From Salipiger bermudensis (GTDB lineage Bacteria; Pseudomonadota; Alphaproteobacteria; Rhodobacterales; Rhodobacteraceae), in assembly GCF_019801965.1 (NCBI RefSeq), contig NZ_JAHVIA010000006.1, positions 124,001 through 188,000 on the forward strand: a stretch of DNA of 64,000 nucleotides, read 5' to 3'. A program made the position numbers and the translations under genes. Position 1 is the stretch's first letter; each line of letters opens with the position of its first letter. A model generated the notes under the pieces. The model saw only the letters and a program-made list of their open reading frames with translations, made no database searches and was not told the DNA's origin. Of the stretch, positions 44,392 through 53,014 are shown in pieces.

Positions 44392-45170
44392 CAGATTTCC
44401 TCGATTGCCTCGAGACTCTCCGGCAGGATCTGCCCGCCGTCCACCACGATCTGCTGGCCGGTGATGTAGCCCGCCTCGTCGGAGGCGAAGAACAGCGCCG
44501 CGTTGCCGATATCCTCGACCGCGCCAAGCCGCTTCAGCGGGATCGAGGCTGCCATGGTCTTGAGATAGTCCTCGCCCAGATCCTGCAGCCCTTCGGTGAA
44601 GATGTTGCCCGGCATCACCGCGTTGATCGTGGTGTTGTAGCGCGACAGCTCCATCGCCGCGGTCTTGAGGAAGCCGAGCTGGCCGGATTTCGACGCGCCG
44701 TAATGCGACCAGCCCGGAAAGCCCGTCACCGGCCCGGTGATCGACGAGGTCAGCACCACGCGCCCCTTGCCTGCCGCCTCGAAGATCGGGATGCAGGCCT
44801 TCACGCAGAGAAAGCTCGACTTGAGATTGACCGACATGACGTGGTCCCAGTCGTCGGGCGACATGTCGACCATCTTCATCTGCGGGAAGATGCCCGCGTT
44901 GGCACAGAGGATGTCGACCCCGCCGAAGGCGCCCACCGTGGCGGCGACCATCTCCTGCACCGAGGTCCAGTCGGCCACGTCGGTCAGGTGATAGGCGGCG
45001 GTGCCGCCCGCGGCCTCGATCTCGGCCACCGCGAGCTTTGCCGCCTCTTCGCCGCGCGCCGCGATCATCACCTTGGCGCCCTTGGCGGCAAACACCTTGG
45101 CGATGCCCTTGCCGATCCCCTTCGATCCACCAGTAACGATCACCGATTTTCCGGCAATGGATGTGAGCAT
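44391..45170 (-). CDS. Short-chain dehydrogenase/reductase
   Basis: A 259-aa classical SDR. It has TGGSKGIGKGIA for NAD(P) binding, the NAG motif CANAGIFP, the catalytic Ser in LTSSITGPV, and Tyr157-x3-Lys161 in YGASK. Such enzymes oxidise or reduce a secondary alcohol or ketone. It is first in a two-gene operon with the cysteine hydrolase, divergent to the APH-type kinase. The 190-bp divergent gap holds no recognised repeat. Confidence 0.9.
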   Translation of the reverse strand: MLTSIAGKSVIVTGGSKGIGKGIAKVFAAKGAKVMIAARGEEAAKLAVAEIEAAGGTAAYHLTDVADWTSVQEMVAATVGAFGGVDILCANAGIFPQMKMVDMSPDDWDHVMSVNLKSSFLCVKACIPIFEAAGKGRVVLTSSITGPVTGFPGWSHYGASKSGQLGFLKTAAMELSRYNTTINAVMPGNIFTEGLQDLGEDYLKTMAASIPLKRLGAVEDIGNAALFFASDEAGYITGQQIVVDGGQILPESLEAIEEI

Positions 45171-45360
45171 TCCTGTCTCTCCCTGCTATGGTTCACCACG
45201 TTGCGCGAAGGCGCCCTGACAGGCCCTGCGCCATGGTGCCGCTTTTTGTGCATCTGTCTCGAGTGAACCTGCGATTTCTGCGTCTGCACAAGCAAAAATG
45301 TTGCAAGACACAGATTATCTCCCTAGCCACGGGGTGACTGCAAAAGAAAAGGGCAAGGCG

Positions 45361-46362
45361 ATGGCCGGACTTTACGAGGATGGATTTGTCGAGCGCCTGC
45401 GCCAGGGCGCGCTGTCGCTGCGCGCGCAATGGGGGCTCAGCGAGGCCTGCGACATCCGCCTGCTGACCCTTTCGGAAAACGCCACCTTCCTCGCCACCGA
45501 CCCCGCCCTTGATGCGCCGATCATCCTGCGGGTCCACCGCCCGGCCTATCACACGAAGCCCGAGATCGAATCCGAGCTCGCCTGGATCAACGCCCTGCGC
45601 GACAGCGGTGCCGTCGACACACCTGAGCCCCTGCTCGCCGCAAACGGCACCCATATCGCCTCCTTCGAGGATGGCGCCGAGACCCGCCATGTCGTCGCCT
45701 TCTCCTTCATGTCCGGCAAGGAGCCCGATGCCGGTGAGAGCCTGGCCTCTGGTTTCGAGATCCTCGGCGCGATCTCGGCGCGTCTGCACCAGCACAGCCG
45801 GACATGGGACAAGCCTGCGGGCTTCACCCGCAAGACCTGGAATTTCCAGAGCGCCTTCGGCCCCGAGCCGCTCTGGGGCGACTGGCGCGCCGCGCTCGGG
45901 CTGACGCCGGAGCAGAAAGCGGTGCTGGATCGGCTCTGCGCGGTGCTCGAAGAGAAGCTCGCCGCCTATGGCGAGACGCCCGACCGCTTCGGGCTCGTCC
46001 ATGCCGATCTGAGGCTCGCCAACCTGCTTGAGGATGGCGACCGGCTCGGCGTGATCGATTTCGACGATTGCGGGCTGTCCTGGTTCATCTACGATTTCGC
46101 CGCCGCGATCTCCTTCCTCGAGACCGAGCCCTATATCCCGGCGCTGCAGGAGGCGTGGGTCAAGGGCTACCGCAGCGTCGCGCCGCTGGATGACGAACAC
46201 GTTGCGATGATCCCCACCTTCATCCTGTTCCGCCGCCTGCTGCTCACCGCGTGGATCGCCAGCCACGCTGAGACCGAGACCGCTGCCGAGGCCGGCCACG
46301 CCGCCTATACGCTGGGCACCGTGGCGCTCGCCGAGGCCTATCTCGCGGAGCACGGCGCATGA
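45361..46362 (+). CDS. APH-family phosphotransferase (small-molecule kinase)
   Basis: A 333-aa kinase of the aminoglycoside/choline kinase fold. The Brenner motif is LVHADLRLANLL and the metal-binding VIDFDDCG is the DFG-like site. LRVHRPAYHT carries the ATP-lysine-equivalent region. ATG 45361 (AAAAGGG 8 nt upstream) is preferred to ATG 45298. It overlaps the class III aminotransferase gene by ATGA. Kinase plus PLP phospho-lyase pairs act on hydroxylysine- or ethanolamine-like substrates; that is the likeliest pathway type here. Confidence 0.83.
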   Translation: MAGLYEDGFVERLRQGALSLRAQWGLSEACDIRLLTLSENATFLATDPALDAPIILRVHRPAYHTKPEIESELAWINALRDSGAVDTPEPLLAANGTHIASFEDGAETRHVVAFSFMSGKEPDAGESLASGFEILGAISARLHQHSRTWDKPAGFTRKTWNFQSAFGPEPLWGDWRAALGLTPEQKAVLDRLCAVLEEKLAAYGETPDRFGLVHADLRLANLLEDGDRLGVIDFDDCGLSWFIYDFAAAISFLETEPYIPALQEAWVKGYRSVAPLDDEHVAMIPTFILFRRLLLTAWIASHAETETAAEAGHAAYTLGTVALAEAYLAEHGA

Positions 46363-47669
46363 GCCAGGTTCGCCAGATCCTCGACATGAACGCCTTCGAC
46401 GCCTCGCTGGGCGGCGAGGGACCAGTGGCGCGCCGGCTCGACAATCTCGGCGCGGCCTCGGTGCTGTTCTACCGCCAGCCGATCGAGATGGTCGCCGCGA
46501 AAGGCGCGTGGATGGAGGCCCGCGACGGTACGCGCTATCTCGATTTCTACAACAACGTCCCCTCGGTCGGGCATTCCCACCCGGCGGTCGTCGCCGCGGT
46601 GAGCGCGCAGATCGCCACGCTCAACACCAACACGCGCTACCTCGTCGGGATCGTCGACGACTATCTCGAGGCGCTGAAGGCCAAGCTGCATATCGAGCTG
46701 TCCAACGTGGTGATGACCTGCTCGGGCAGCGAGGCCAACGATCTCGCGCTGCGCGTCGCCCGCGCGGTCAGCGGCAAGCACGGCATCATCGTCACCGAGA
46801 CCGCCTATCACGGCAACACCGCGCTGGTGACCGAGGCCTCGCCCTCGGCTTTGAAGCGCAGCCCCCTGCCCGATCACGTGGTCACCGTGCCCGCGCCCGG
46901 CTCCGCCGCCTATGGCGAGGATATCGCCCACGGCTTCCACGCGTCTGTGGTCGCGGCGATGGAAACGCTCGAGGCGCGCGGCCACGGCACCGCCGCCTTC
47001 CTCGCGGACTCGATCTTTTCCTCCGACGGCATCTTCGCCGACCCGGCGGGCTTCCTGCTGCCGGCGGTTCAGGCAGTGCAGGAGGCGGGCGGCCTCTACA
47101 TCGCCGACGAGGTGCAGCCGGGCTTCGGCCGCACCGGCGACGCGTTCTGGGGCTACGAGCGCCACGGCATCGCGCCCGACATCGTCACCATGGGCAAACC
47201 GATGGGCAATGGCTTCCCGATGGCGGGCATGGCAGCGCGGCCCGAGCATCTCGCGGCCTTCTGCGAGGATGTGGGCTATTTCAACACCTTCGGCGGCAAC
47301 CCGGTGGCCGCCGCCGCCGGGCTTGCGGTGCTCAGGGTGATCGACGAGGAGGGGTTGCAGGACAACGCGCTGCGCGTCGGCGCACATCTCAAGGCGGGGC
47401 TTTCGGAGATCGCCGCTGGCTCGGAGCGCGTCACGGACGTGCGCGGCGCGGGGCTCTTCCTCGGCGTCGATCTCGGGGCGGCAGACGGCTCCGGCGCGCC
47501 GGATGCGGGCTACACGGTGCAGGTCATCGACCGGATGCGCGCCGCGGGTGTGCTGATCGGCGCCGCGGGGCGCTATGGCGCGACGCTGAAGGTCCGCCCG
47601 CCGCTCTGCCTGAACATGGCCGAGGCGGATCGCTTCATCGAGGCCTTCGCGGGGGCCGTGAAGGGCTGA
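46359..47669 (+). CDS. Class III PLP aminotransferase or phospho-lyase
   Basis: A 436-aa cytosolic PLP enzyme. It shows FYNNVPSVGHSHPAVV near residue 65, TCSGSEANDLALRVAR, the PLP-phosphate region, IADEVQPGFGRTGDAFWGYE, and the PLP-lysine in TMGKPMGNGFPMAG. The motifs match aspartate/ornithine-type aminotransferases and the ethanolamine-phosphate phospho-lyase branch. Coupling to an APH kinase by ATGA favours the phospho-lyase reading. Confidence 0.9.
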   Translation: MSQVRQILDMNAFDASLGGEGPVARRLDNLGAASVLFYRQPIEMVAAKGAWMEARDGTRYLDFYNNVPSVGHSHPAVVAAVSAQIATLNTNTRYLVGIVDDYLEALKAKLHIELSNVVMTCSGSEANDLALRVARAVSGKHGIIVTETAYHGNTALVTEASPSALKRSPLPDHVVTVPAPGSAAYGEDIAHGFHASVVAAMETLEARGHGTAAFLADSIFSSDGIFADPAGFLLPAVQAVQEAGGLYIADEVQPGFGRTGDAFWGYERHGIAPDIVTMGKPMGNGFPMAGMAARPEHLAAFCEDVGYFNTFGGNPVAAAAGLAVLRVIDEEGLQDNALRVGAHLKAGLSEIAAGSERVTDVRGAGLFLGVDLGAADGSGAPDAGYTVQVIDRMRAAGVLIGAAGRYGATLKVRPPLCLNMAEADRFIEAFAGAVKG

Positions 47670-47753
47670 TCTGCTCCTGGCATTGGCCGCACCAGCGCAG
47701 AACCGCCGGAGCGCGAAGCTCCGTGCGCGGGACAAGGCCGCAGGCCGCCGCGC

Positions 47754-47782
47754 ATCGCCGGTCCGCCCCCCGGGCCGGCGAT
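47754..47782 (+). terminator. Hairpin after the aminotransferase gene
   Basis: ATCGCCGG (47754-47761) and CCGGCGAT (47775-47782) form an 8-bp stem followed by TTTGG. It lies 85 bp beyond the stop. A smaller hairpin, CGGAGC/GCTCCG, precedes it (about 47707-47723). It separates the aminotransferase operon from the pqq operon. The T-run is short. Confidence 0.45.
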
Positions 47783-47972
47783 TTGGTGCCGTACGCGCGA
47801 AATGTCGAGGTCCTTCGGATCTGGCAGCTATAAATCGAGAGGCTCGGACAGCAGATCGCCGCCCCGCGGACCGACGCTGCGCGGCGTCTCCCCTGAGGAG
47901 CGGCGCCCACCCTCGGAAACCAACCAATTCGTCGCAAATTTCCCTCCCGTTACCGACCAAAGTCTCAACGCT

Positions 47973-47987
47973 TCTTAGAAGATAAGA
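47973..47987 (+). promoter_or_regulatory. TCTTA-N5-TAAGA inverted repeat upstream of pqqA
   Basis: TCTTA-GAAGA-TAAGA, extended to 6-bp arms by T/A, is centred about 86 bp before pqqA. It has the same arms and spacing as the repeat at 33522-33536. The 396-bp gap before pqqA otherwise holds the hairpin at 47754 and GAGGAGGAGAG as ribosome site. Confidence 0.5.
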
Positions 47988-48065
47988 ATAGCCAGCCTGT
48001 CCTCCTCTTTGCCAAGCTGACCCTGTTCAACCGAGTCACCGGAATCTCAAGAGGAGGAGAGAGTC

Positions 48066-48158
48066 ATGGCCTGGAACAAGCCTGTCATCCGCGAAATCGA
48101 GTGCGGCATGGAGATCAACATGTACGGCCCGGAACACGACGACGGCGTCCTGTTCTGA
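48066..48158 (+). CDS. pqqA: PQQ precursor peptide PqqA
   Basis: A 30-aa ribosomal peptide with Glu16 and Tyr20 in CGMEINMYGPE. These two residues are cross-linked and become the PQQ backbone. The length and the E-x3-Y motif match PqqA. AGGAGGAGAG lies upstream of ATG 48066. It is followed after 23 bp by pqqB. The N-terminal part (MAWNKPVIREIE) is the leader that binds PqqD/PqqE. Confidence 0.93.
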   Translation: MAWNKPVIREIECGMEINMYGPEHDDGVLF

Positions 48159-48181
48159 TCAGCCGCGCGCGGGAGGACGTG

Positions 48182-49078
48182 ATGCAATTCCGCGCGCGCA
48201 TTCTCGGAGCCGCAGCCGGGGGCGGACTGCCCCAGTGGAATTGCGGATGCGAGAACTGCCGGCTTGCACGGGCCGGAGAAATTCCCTCGCAGACCCAGAG
48301 CTCCCTCGCCGTCTCGGCTGACGGTGAGAACTGGGCGATCCTCAACGCCTCGCCCGATATCCGCGCGCAGCTGGCCGCCACGCCCGAGCTGCACCCGACC
48401 GGCCTGCGCGAGATGCCGCTGCGCTCGGTACTGCTGACCAATGGCGATATCGACCATGTGGCCGGCCTTCTGACATTGCGCGAAATGCAGCCCTTCACGC
48501 TCTTCGCCACCGCCGGCATCCACGAGGTGCTGGCCGAGAACCCGATCTTTTCCGCCCTGAATCCTTCGGTCGTGACCCGCGCCAACGTGGCGCTCGAGGC
48601 GCCGGCCGAGATCGTTCCGGGCCTCACCGCCACGCTCTTCGCCGTGCCCGGCAAGGTGCCGCTCTACATGGAGGGCGAGACCGTCGAGACCGAGCTCGTC
48701 GGAGAGCAGACCGTGGGCGTCGGGCTCAAGACCGCGACCGAGACGGTGTTCTACATCCCCGGCTGCGCCCTGCTGAACGATGCGCTGCGCCAGCGCCTGC
48801 ACGGTGCGGCGCTGGTCTTCTTCGACGGCACGCTCTGGCGCGATGACGAGATGGTGCGCGCAGGCCTCGGGCAGAAGACCGGCAAGCGCATGGGCCATAT
48901 GTCGATGAGCGGCGAGGACGGCTCCATCGCCGCCTTCGCGGGGCTCGAGATCGGCCGCAAGGTCTTCGTGCACATGAACAACACCAACCCCGTATTGCGG
49001 CCCGGCTCGGAGGAGTGCCGGGCGGCGCAGGACGCGGGGTGGATCATCGGTCAGGACGGAATGGAGGTGACGGCATGA
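48182..49078 (+). CDS. pqqB: PQQ biosynthesis hydroxylase PqqB
   Basis: A 298-aa metallo-beta-lactamase-fold protein that hydroxylates the Glu-Tyr intermediate. It starts MQFRARILGAAAGGGLPQWNCGCENC, a standard PqqB opening with the Cys pair of its zinc site. TNGDIDHVAGLLTLRE and VHMNNTNPVLRPGSEE are also typical. ATG 48182 has GGAGG 5 nt upstream. It overlaps pqqC by ATGA. Confidence 0.95.
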   Translation: MQFRARILGAAAGGGLPQWNCGCENCRLARAGEIPSQTQSSLAVSADGENWAILNASPDIRAQLAATPELHPTGLREMPLRSVLLTNGDIDHVAGLLTLREMQPFTLFATAGIHEVLAENPIFSALNPSVVTRANVALEAPAEIVPGLTATLFAVPGKVPLYMEGETVETELVGEQTVGVGLKTATETVFYIPGCALLNDALRQRLHGAALVFFDGTLWRDDEMVRAGLGQKTGKRMGHMSMSGEDGSIAAFAGLEIGRKVFVHMNNTNPVLRPGSEECRAAQDAGWIIGQDGMEVTA

Positions 49079-49824
49079 CCCAGACACAGGCGGAATTCGA
49101 GGCGCGGCTGCGCCAGATCGGCGCCGAGCGCTACCACGACCTGCACCCGTTCCATCACAAGCTGCATGGCGGCGATTGCACCCCCGACCAGGTGCGCGCC
49201 TGGGTGATCAACCGCTACTACTACCAGCACTCGATCCCGATGAAGGACGCCGCCTTCATGTCGCGCGTCGAAGACCCGGACCTGCGCCGCGCCTGGCGGA
49301 GCCGCATCGAGGATCACGACGGCACCGAGACCAACGAGGGCGGCATCCGCCGCTGGCTGCGGCTGGCCGAGGCGGTGGGGCTCGATCGCGATTACGTCGC
49401 CTCCTGCGAGGGCGTTCTGCCGGCGACGAGATTTGCCGTCGACGCCTATGTCCGCTTCGTGCGCGACAAGACCCTGCTCGAGGCGGTCGCGGCCTCGCTG
49501 ACCGAGCTGTTTGCGCCCGCGATCCACGCCAACCGCATCGAGGGACTTCTGAAAAACTACGATTTCGCCGACGACTCCTCGCTCTCCTACTTCCGCAACC
49601 GGCTGAAGGAAGCCCCCAAGGACGTGGCCTTCGGGCTGCAATGGGTGCTCGACCACGCCGACACGCAGGAAAAGCAGGACGCCGCCGCCAAGGCGCTGAT
49701 CTTCAAGACGGATGTGCTCTGGTCGCAGCTCGATGCGCTCTGGGGCGCCTATGTCGATCCGGCCCGCATCCCACCCGGCGCGTGGCGCCCGGGCGAGGGG
49801 CTGGCGAGCGCCGAGGCGGCCTGA
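49075..49824 (+). CDS. pqqC: Pyrroloquinoline-quinone synthase PqqC
   Basis: A 249-aa cofactorless oxidase catalysing the final ring closure and oxidation to PQQ. It has the compact helical fold signature RYYYQHSIPMKDAAFMSRVED, IEDHDGTETNEGGIRRWLRLAEAVG, and LTELFAPAIHANRIEGLL. The length is normal. The ATG at 49075 is coupled to pqqB, and the stop overlaps the pqqD start (TGATG). Confidence 0.96.
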   Translation: MTQTQAEFEARLRQIGAERYHDLHPFHHKLHGGDCTPDQVRAWVINRYYYQHSIPMKDAAFMSRVEDPDLRRAWRSRIEDHDGTETNEGGIRRWLRLAEAVGLDRDYVASCEGVLPATRFAVDAYVRFVRDKTLLEAVAASLTELFAPAIHANRIEGLLKNYDFADDSSLSYFRNRLKEAPKDVAFGLQWVLDHADTQEKQDAAAKALIFKTDVLWSQLDALWGAYVDPARIPPGAWRPGEGLASAEAA

Positions 49825-50096
49825 TGCAGCCCGCAGAGATCCCCTCCCTGCCGCGCGGCGTCCGCCTGCACTGGGACCGGGTGCGCGAGACATGGGTCCT
49901 CTTGGCCCCCGAGCGCGCCATCACGCTCGATCAGGTCGGCCACGCAATCCTGTCCGAGGTCGACGGGAGCCGCAGCTTCGGCGAGATCACCGCCGGGCTG
50001 GCGGCGAAATACAGCGCCCCGCAGGAACAGATCGCCAAGGACAGCGCCGGATTCCTCGGCGCGCTGAGGGAGCGGCGGTTCCTGGAGGTGGCGTGA
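49824..50096 (+). CDS. pqqD: PQQ peptide chaperone PqqD
   Basis: A 90-aa RiPP recognition element that delivers PqqA to the radical SAM enzyme PqqE. The sequence LPRGVRLHWDRVRETWVLLAPERAI, followed by HAILSEVDGSRSFGEI, matches the family core. It starts at ATG 49824, coupled to pqqC. It is separated from pqqE by 244 bp containing an inverted repeat, which is unusual since PqqD and PqqE act together. Confidence 0.93.
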   Translation: MQPAEIPSLPRGVRLHWDRVRETWVLLAPERAITLDQVGHAILSEVDGSRSFGEITAGLAAKYSAPQEQIAKDSAGFLGALRERRFLEVA

Positions 50097-50140
50097 TGCC
50101 GCCGCTGCTCCGCGTGAACAGCAGCACCCGGCCGCGGCAG

Positions 50141-50283
50141 GCAGGACGGGCCACGCCCACCCTTTCGAAGGCGTTTACGCCCTCCGATCCGCGCCGACCC
50201 ACCATCTCGCCCCAGCCTCAGACCATCGCGCAGCGTCATCCCCAAGCCCGCCCCGCTGGATGGGCGGGCGTGGCCCGTCCTGC
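50141..50283. repeat. Long-spaced inverted repeat between pqqD and pqqE
   Basis: GCAGGACGGGCCACGCCC (50141-50158) and its exact reverse complement (50266-50283) are 18-bp arms 107 bp apart. The 244-bp gap has no gene. It could be a repeated palindromic genome element inserted in the operon, or an mRNA stem that modulates pqqE expression. Confidence 0.6.
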
Positions 50284-50340
50284 AGCCGCCCTGCAACGGC
50301 ACGACCATCGCGCCTTTCTCCGGCACCCGGAGGCCCAGCC

Positions 50341-51450
50341 ATGACCAAAGCCCGCCCCCCCATCGCCATGCTGGCGGAACTCACCCACCGCTGCCCGCTC
50401 TCCTGCCCCTATTGCTCGAACCCCATCGAGATGGCGCGGCAGGACAGCGAGCTCTCCACCGACGAGTGGAAAACCGTCTTTCGACAAGCCGCCGATCTCG
50501 GCGTGCTGCAGCTCCACCTCTCGGGCGGCGAGCCGGCCACAAGGCGCGATCTCGAGGAGCTGGTGCAGGCGGCGCGCGAGGCCGGGCTCTATACCAACCT
50601 CATCACCTCCGGCATCGGCCTCACGGAACGCCGCCTCAAGGCGCTCGACGCCGCCGGGCTCGACCACGTCCAGCTCTCGCTGCAGGGGACGACCCCCGAG
50701 ATGGCCGACGAGATCGGCGGCTACAACGGCGGCTTCAAGCGCAAGATGCAGGTTGCAGAATGGATCGGCGCGATCGGCTTCCCGCTGACGCTCAACGCGG
50801 TGCTGCACCGGCGCAACCTGCACCAGCTGCCGCGCGCGCTGGAGATGGCGGTCGAGATGGGGGCACGGCGCATCGAGGTCGCCACGGTGCAGTTCCACGG
50901 CTGGGCGCTGAAGAACCGCGACGCGCTGATGCCCACCCGCGAGCAGGCCGCCGAGGCGACGCGGATCGTGCAGGAGGCACGGCTGCGGCTCAAGGGGACG
51001 CTGGTGATCGATTACGTGCCGGCGGATTACCATTCCGACTATCCCAAGCGCTGCATGGGCGGTTGGGGTTCGACCGGGCTCAACGTCGCGCCCGACGGGC
51101 AGGTGCTGCCCTGCCACGCGGCGCAGACGATTCCGCATCTCAGCTTCGACAGCGTGCGCGAGCGGCCGCTCTCGGAAATCTGGTACGAGGGCAGCGCCTT
51201 CAACGCCTATCGCGGCACCGACTGGATGCCGGAACCTTGCGCCTCCTGCGAGCGCAAGACCGTGGATTTTGGCGGCTGCCGCTGTCAGGCGATGGCGCTG
51301 GCCGGCGATCCCGCCGCCACCGACCCAGTCTGCATCAAGTCGCCCCATCATGTCGACCTGCAGGCCCGCGCCGACGCCCATGCGGCGGCGGAAAATGCAG
51401 CGCTGGTCTACCGCACTGCGCCCGGCAAGGCGCCCGAACCCGCCGAATAG
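50341..51450 (+). CDS. pqqE: PqqA peptide cyclase PqqE (radical SAM)
   Basis: A 369-aa radical SAM/SPASM enzyme forming the Glu-Tyr C-C bond of PqqA. The SAM cluster is CPLSCPYC (C-x3-C-x2-C) near residue 20, with LHLSGGEPATRRDL as the SAM-binding GGE. C-terminal SPASM cysteines include CMGGWGS, LPCHAA, CASCERKTVDFGGCRC and DPVC. ATG 50341 has GGAGG 7 nt upstream. It is the last gene of pqqABCDE. No pqqF protease is in the window. Confidence 0.95.
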   Translation: MTKARPPIAMLAELTHRCPLSCPYCSNPIEMARQDSELSTDEWKTVFRQAADLGVLQLHLSGGEPATRRDLEELVQAAREAGLYTNLITSGIGLTERRLKALDAAGLDHVQLSLQGTTPEMADEIGGYNGGFKRKMQVAEWIGAIGFPLTLNAVLHRRNLHQLPRALEMAVEMGARRIEVATVQFHGWALKNRDALMPTREQAAEATRIVQEARLRLKGTLVIDYVPADYHSDYPKRCMGGWGSTGLNVAPDGQVLPCHAAQTIPHLSFDSVRERPLSEIWYEGSAFNAYRGTDWMPEPCASCERKTVDFGGCRCQAMALAGDPAATDPVCIKSPHHVDLQARADAHAAAENAALVYRTAPGKAPEPAE

Positions 51451-51673
51451 CGGCATCCTCGACACTCGCGATGAATCGGGCGTCACCAGAGCCGAAACAG
51501 GCACTGTTCGCGGCCAGAATCGCGCCCCTCTGCCCCGTGCGCGCCTCGGCCAAGTGACTCGCGCTGCCGGGAAATCCGGCGCTGACAGCGTTGTTCGCAC
51601 GCAACTTGGAAAAACTCCGCCTTTTCCGTCACTTGCAGTGCGAAGTTCAAAAAATTTGATATTTTTCAGAGAT

Positions 51674-51762
51674 TTATCCACAGTAGTGCAGAGGCCACCT
51701 GAACCGCCTCGGGATCGCGGGGCCCCCTGCCCTGCCACGCAACTGCAGGAAACTGTGGACAA
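51674..51762 (+). other. DnaA-box pair and AT-rich stretch upstream of repA
   Basis: TTATCCACA (51674-51682) is an exact consensus DnaA box. TGTGGACAA (51754-51762) is a one-mismatch box in the opposite orientation. They border an AT-rich run (about 51645-51675, AAAAAATTTGATATTTTT). The 388-bp gap 51451-51838 holds these elements and the repA leader (imperfect repeat CGGTAA...CGCTG/CAGCGTTACCG, about 51788-51823). Confidence 0.55.
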
Positions 51763-51838
51763 CCTGCCCCTCTCTTGCTTAAAGAAACGGTAATAAAAGC
51801 GCTGACGAAAAACAGCGTTACCGAAAATGAGGGCAGAC

Positions 51839-53014
51839 GTGGCGGATACCATACATATCAACGCCCGCGTACGGGAGAACGCCGAGGCACTGACTCAGGC
51901 GCTGGAAGACCACATGCTGAAGGTCTTCGCCCCCGACGCGCGCAAGGAACTGAGGCGCTTCTCCGCCGGGGAAGCGGCCGAGCTGCTCGGCATTTCCGCC
52001 AGCTTCCTGCGCAAGCTGCATTTCGACAACCGCATCCCCGAGGTCCATACCACGCCGGGCGGAAGACGGCACTATTCCGCCGCGGATGTGCTGGAAATCC
52101 GCAAGGTGCTCGACAGCACCGCGAAGACCAAGGGCACCTACCTGCGCGGCCGCCGCGAGGGCGACAAGGTGCAGGTGCTGTCCTTCCTCAACTTCAAGGG
52201 CGGCTCCGGCAAGACCACCTCGTCGATCCACACCGCGCAGCGCCTGGCGCTCAAGGGCTATCGCGTCCTCTGCGTCGATATCGACCCGCAGGCCTCGCTG
52301 ACGACGCTGTTCGGTTACCGCCCGGAGTATGATTTCCTCGAGTCGGGCACGATCTACGACGCGATCCGCTATGACGATCCGCTGCCGCTGAGCCAGATCA
52401 TCCAGCCGACCTTCTTCACCGGCATCGACCTGGCCCCCGGCGGGCTGATCCTGCAGGAATTCGAGCACGAGACCCCGCAGGCGCTGATGACCAACGTCCA
52501 GCCCGCCTTCTTCGCCCGCATGGCCGCGGCGCTGCAGGAGGTCGAGGCGAATTACGACGTGATCATCTTCGATTGCCCGCCCCAGCTCGGCTATCTCACC
52601 ATGTCGGCGCTCTGCGCCTCGACCGGCGTGCTGATCACCATCGTGCCCAACATGCTCGACATCGCCTCGATGTCGCAATTCCTGCAGATGAGTGCCGATT
52701 TGCTCGACGTGGTGTCGAATGCCGGCGCCAGCATGGAATTCGATTTCCTGCGCTTCATGATCAACCGCTACGAGCCCAATGACGGCCCGCAGCAGCAGGT
52801 TGTGGCCTTCCTGCGCCAGCTCTTCGGCGAGGAGGTCATGGTCAACGCTATGCTGAAGTCCACGGCGATCTCCGATGCGGGTCTCACCCAGCAGACCGTC
52901 TACGAGGTCGACCGCAGCCAGTTTCACCGCAACACCTATGACCGTGCGGTGGATTCACTGAATCAGGTCAATGACGAGATTGAGTCTCTCATTCAGAAAG
53001 CATGGGGACGCTGA
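51839..53014 (+). CDS. repA: Plasmid partition ATPase RepA
   Basis: A 391-aa ParA-family protein of repABC replicons. The N-terminal region has a MerR-like HTH (FSAGEAAELLGISASFLRKL, HTTPGGRRHYSAADV). The ATPase has the deviant Walker A FKGGSGKTT and IIFDCPPQLGYLT. It segregates the replicon with RepB and represses the repABC promoter. GTG 51839 (GAGGG 5 nt upstream) is preferred; ATG 51827 is the alternative. The stop overlaps the repB ATG by one base. Confidence 0.93.
   Translation: MADTIHINARVRENAEALTQALEDHMLKVFAPDARKELRRFSAGEAAELLGISASFLRKLHFDNRIPEVHTTPGGRRHYSAADVLEIRKVLDSTAKTKGTYLRGRREGDKVQVLSFLNFKGGSGKTTSSIHTAQRLALKGYRVLCVDIDPQASLTTLFGYRPEYDFLESGTIYDAIRYDDPLPLSQIIQPTFFTGIDLAPGGLILQEFEHETPQALMTNVQPAFFARMAAALQEVEANYDVIIFDCPPQLGYLTMSALCASTGVLITIVPNMLDIASMSQFLQMSADLLDVVSNAGASMEFDFLRFMINRYEPNDGPQQQVVAFLRQLFGEEVMVNAMLKSTAISDAGLTQQTVYEVDRSQFHRNTYDRAVDSLNQVNDEIESLIQKAWGR

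Noticed and set aside
45298-45360. An earlier start for the APH-type kinase at 45298
   Set aside because: No ribosome site precedes it, and the residues added are not like the family; 45361 has AAAAGGG at good distance.
51775-51796. TTGCTT and TAATAA as a repA promoter
   Set aside because: The spacing is only 10 bp, too short for a sigma-70 promoter.
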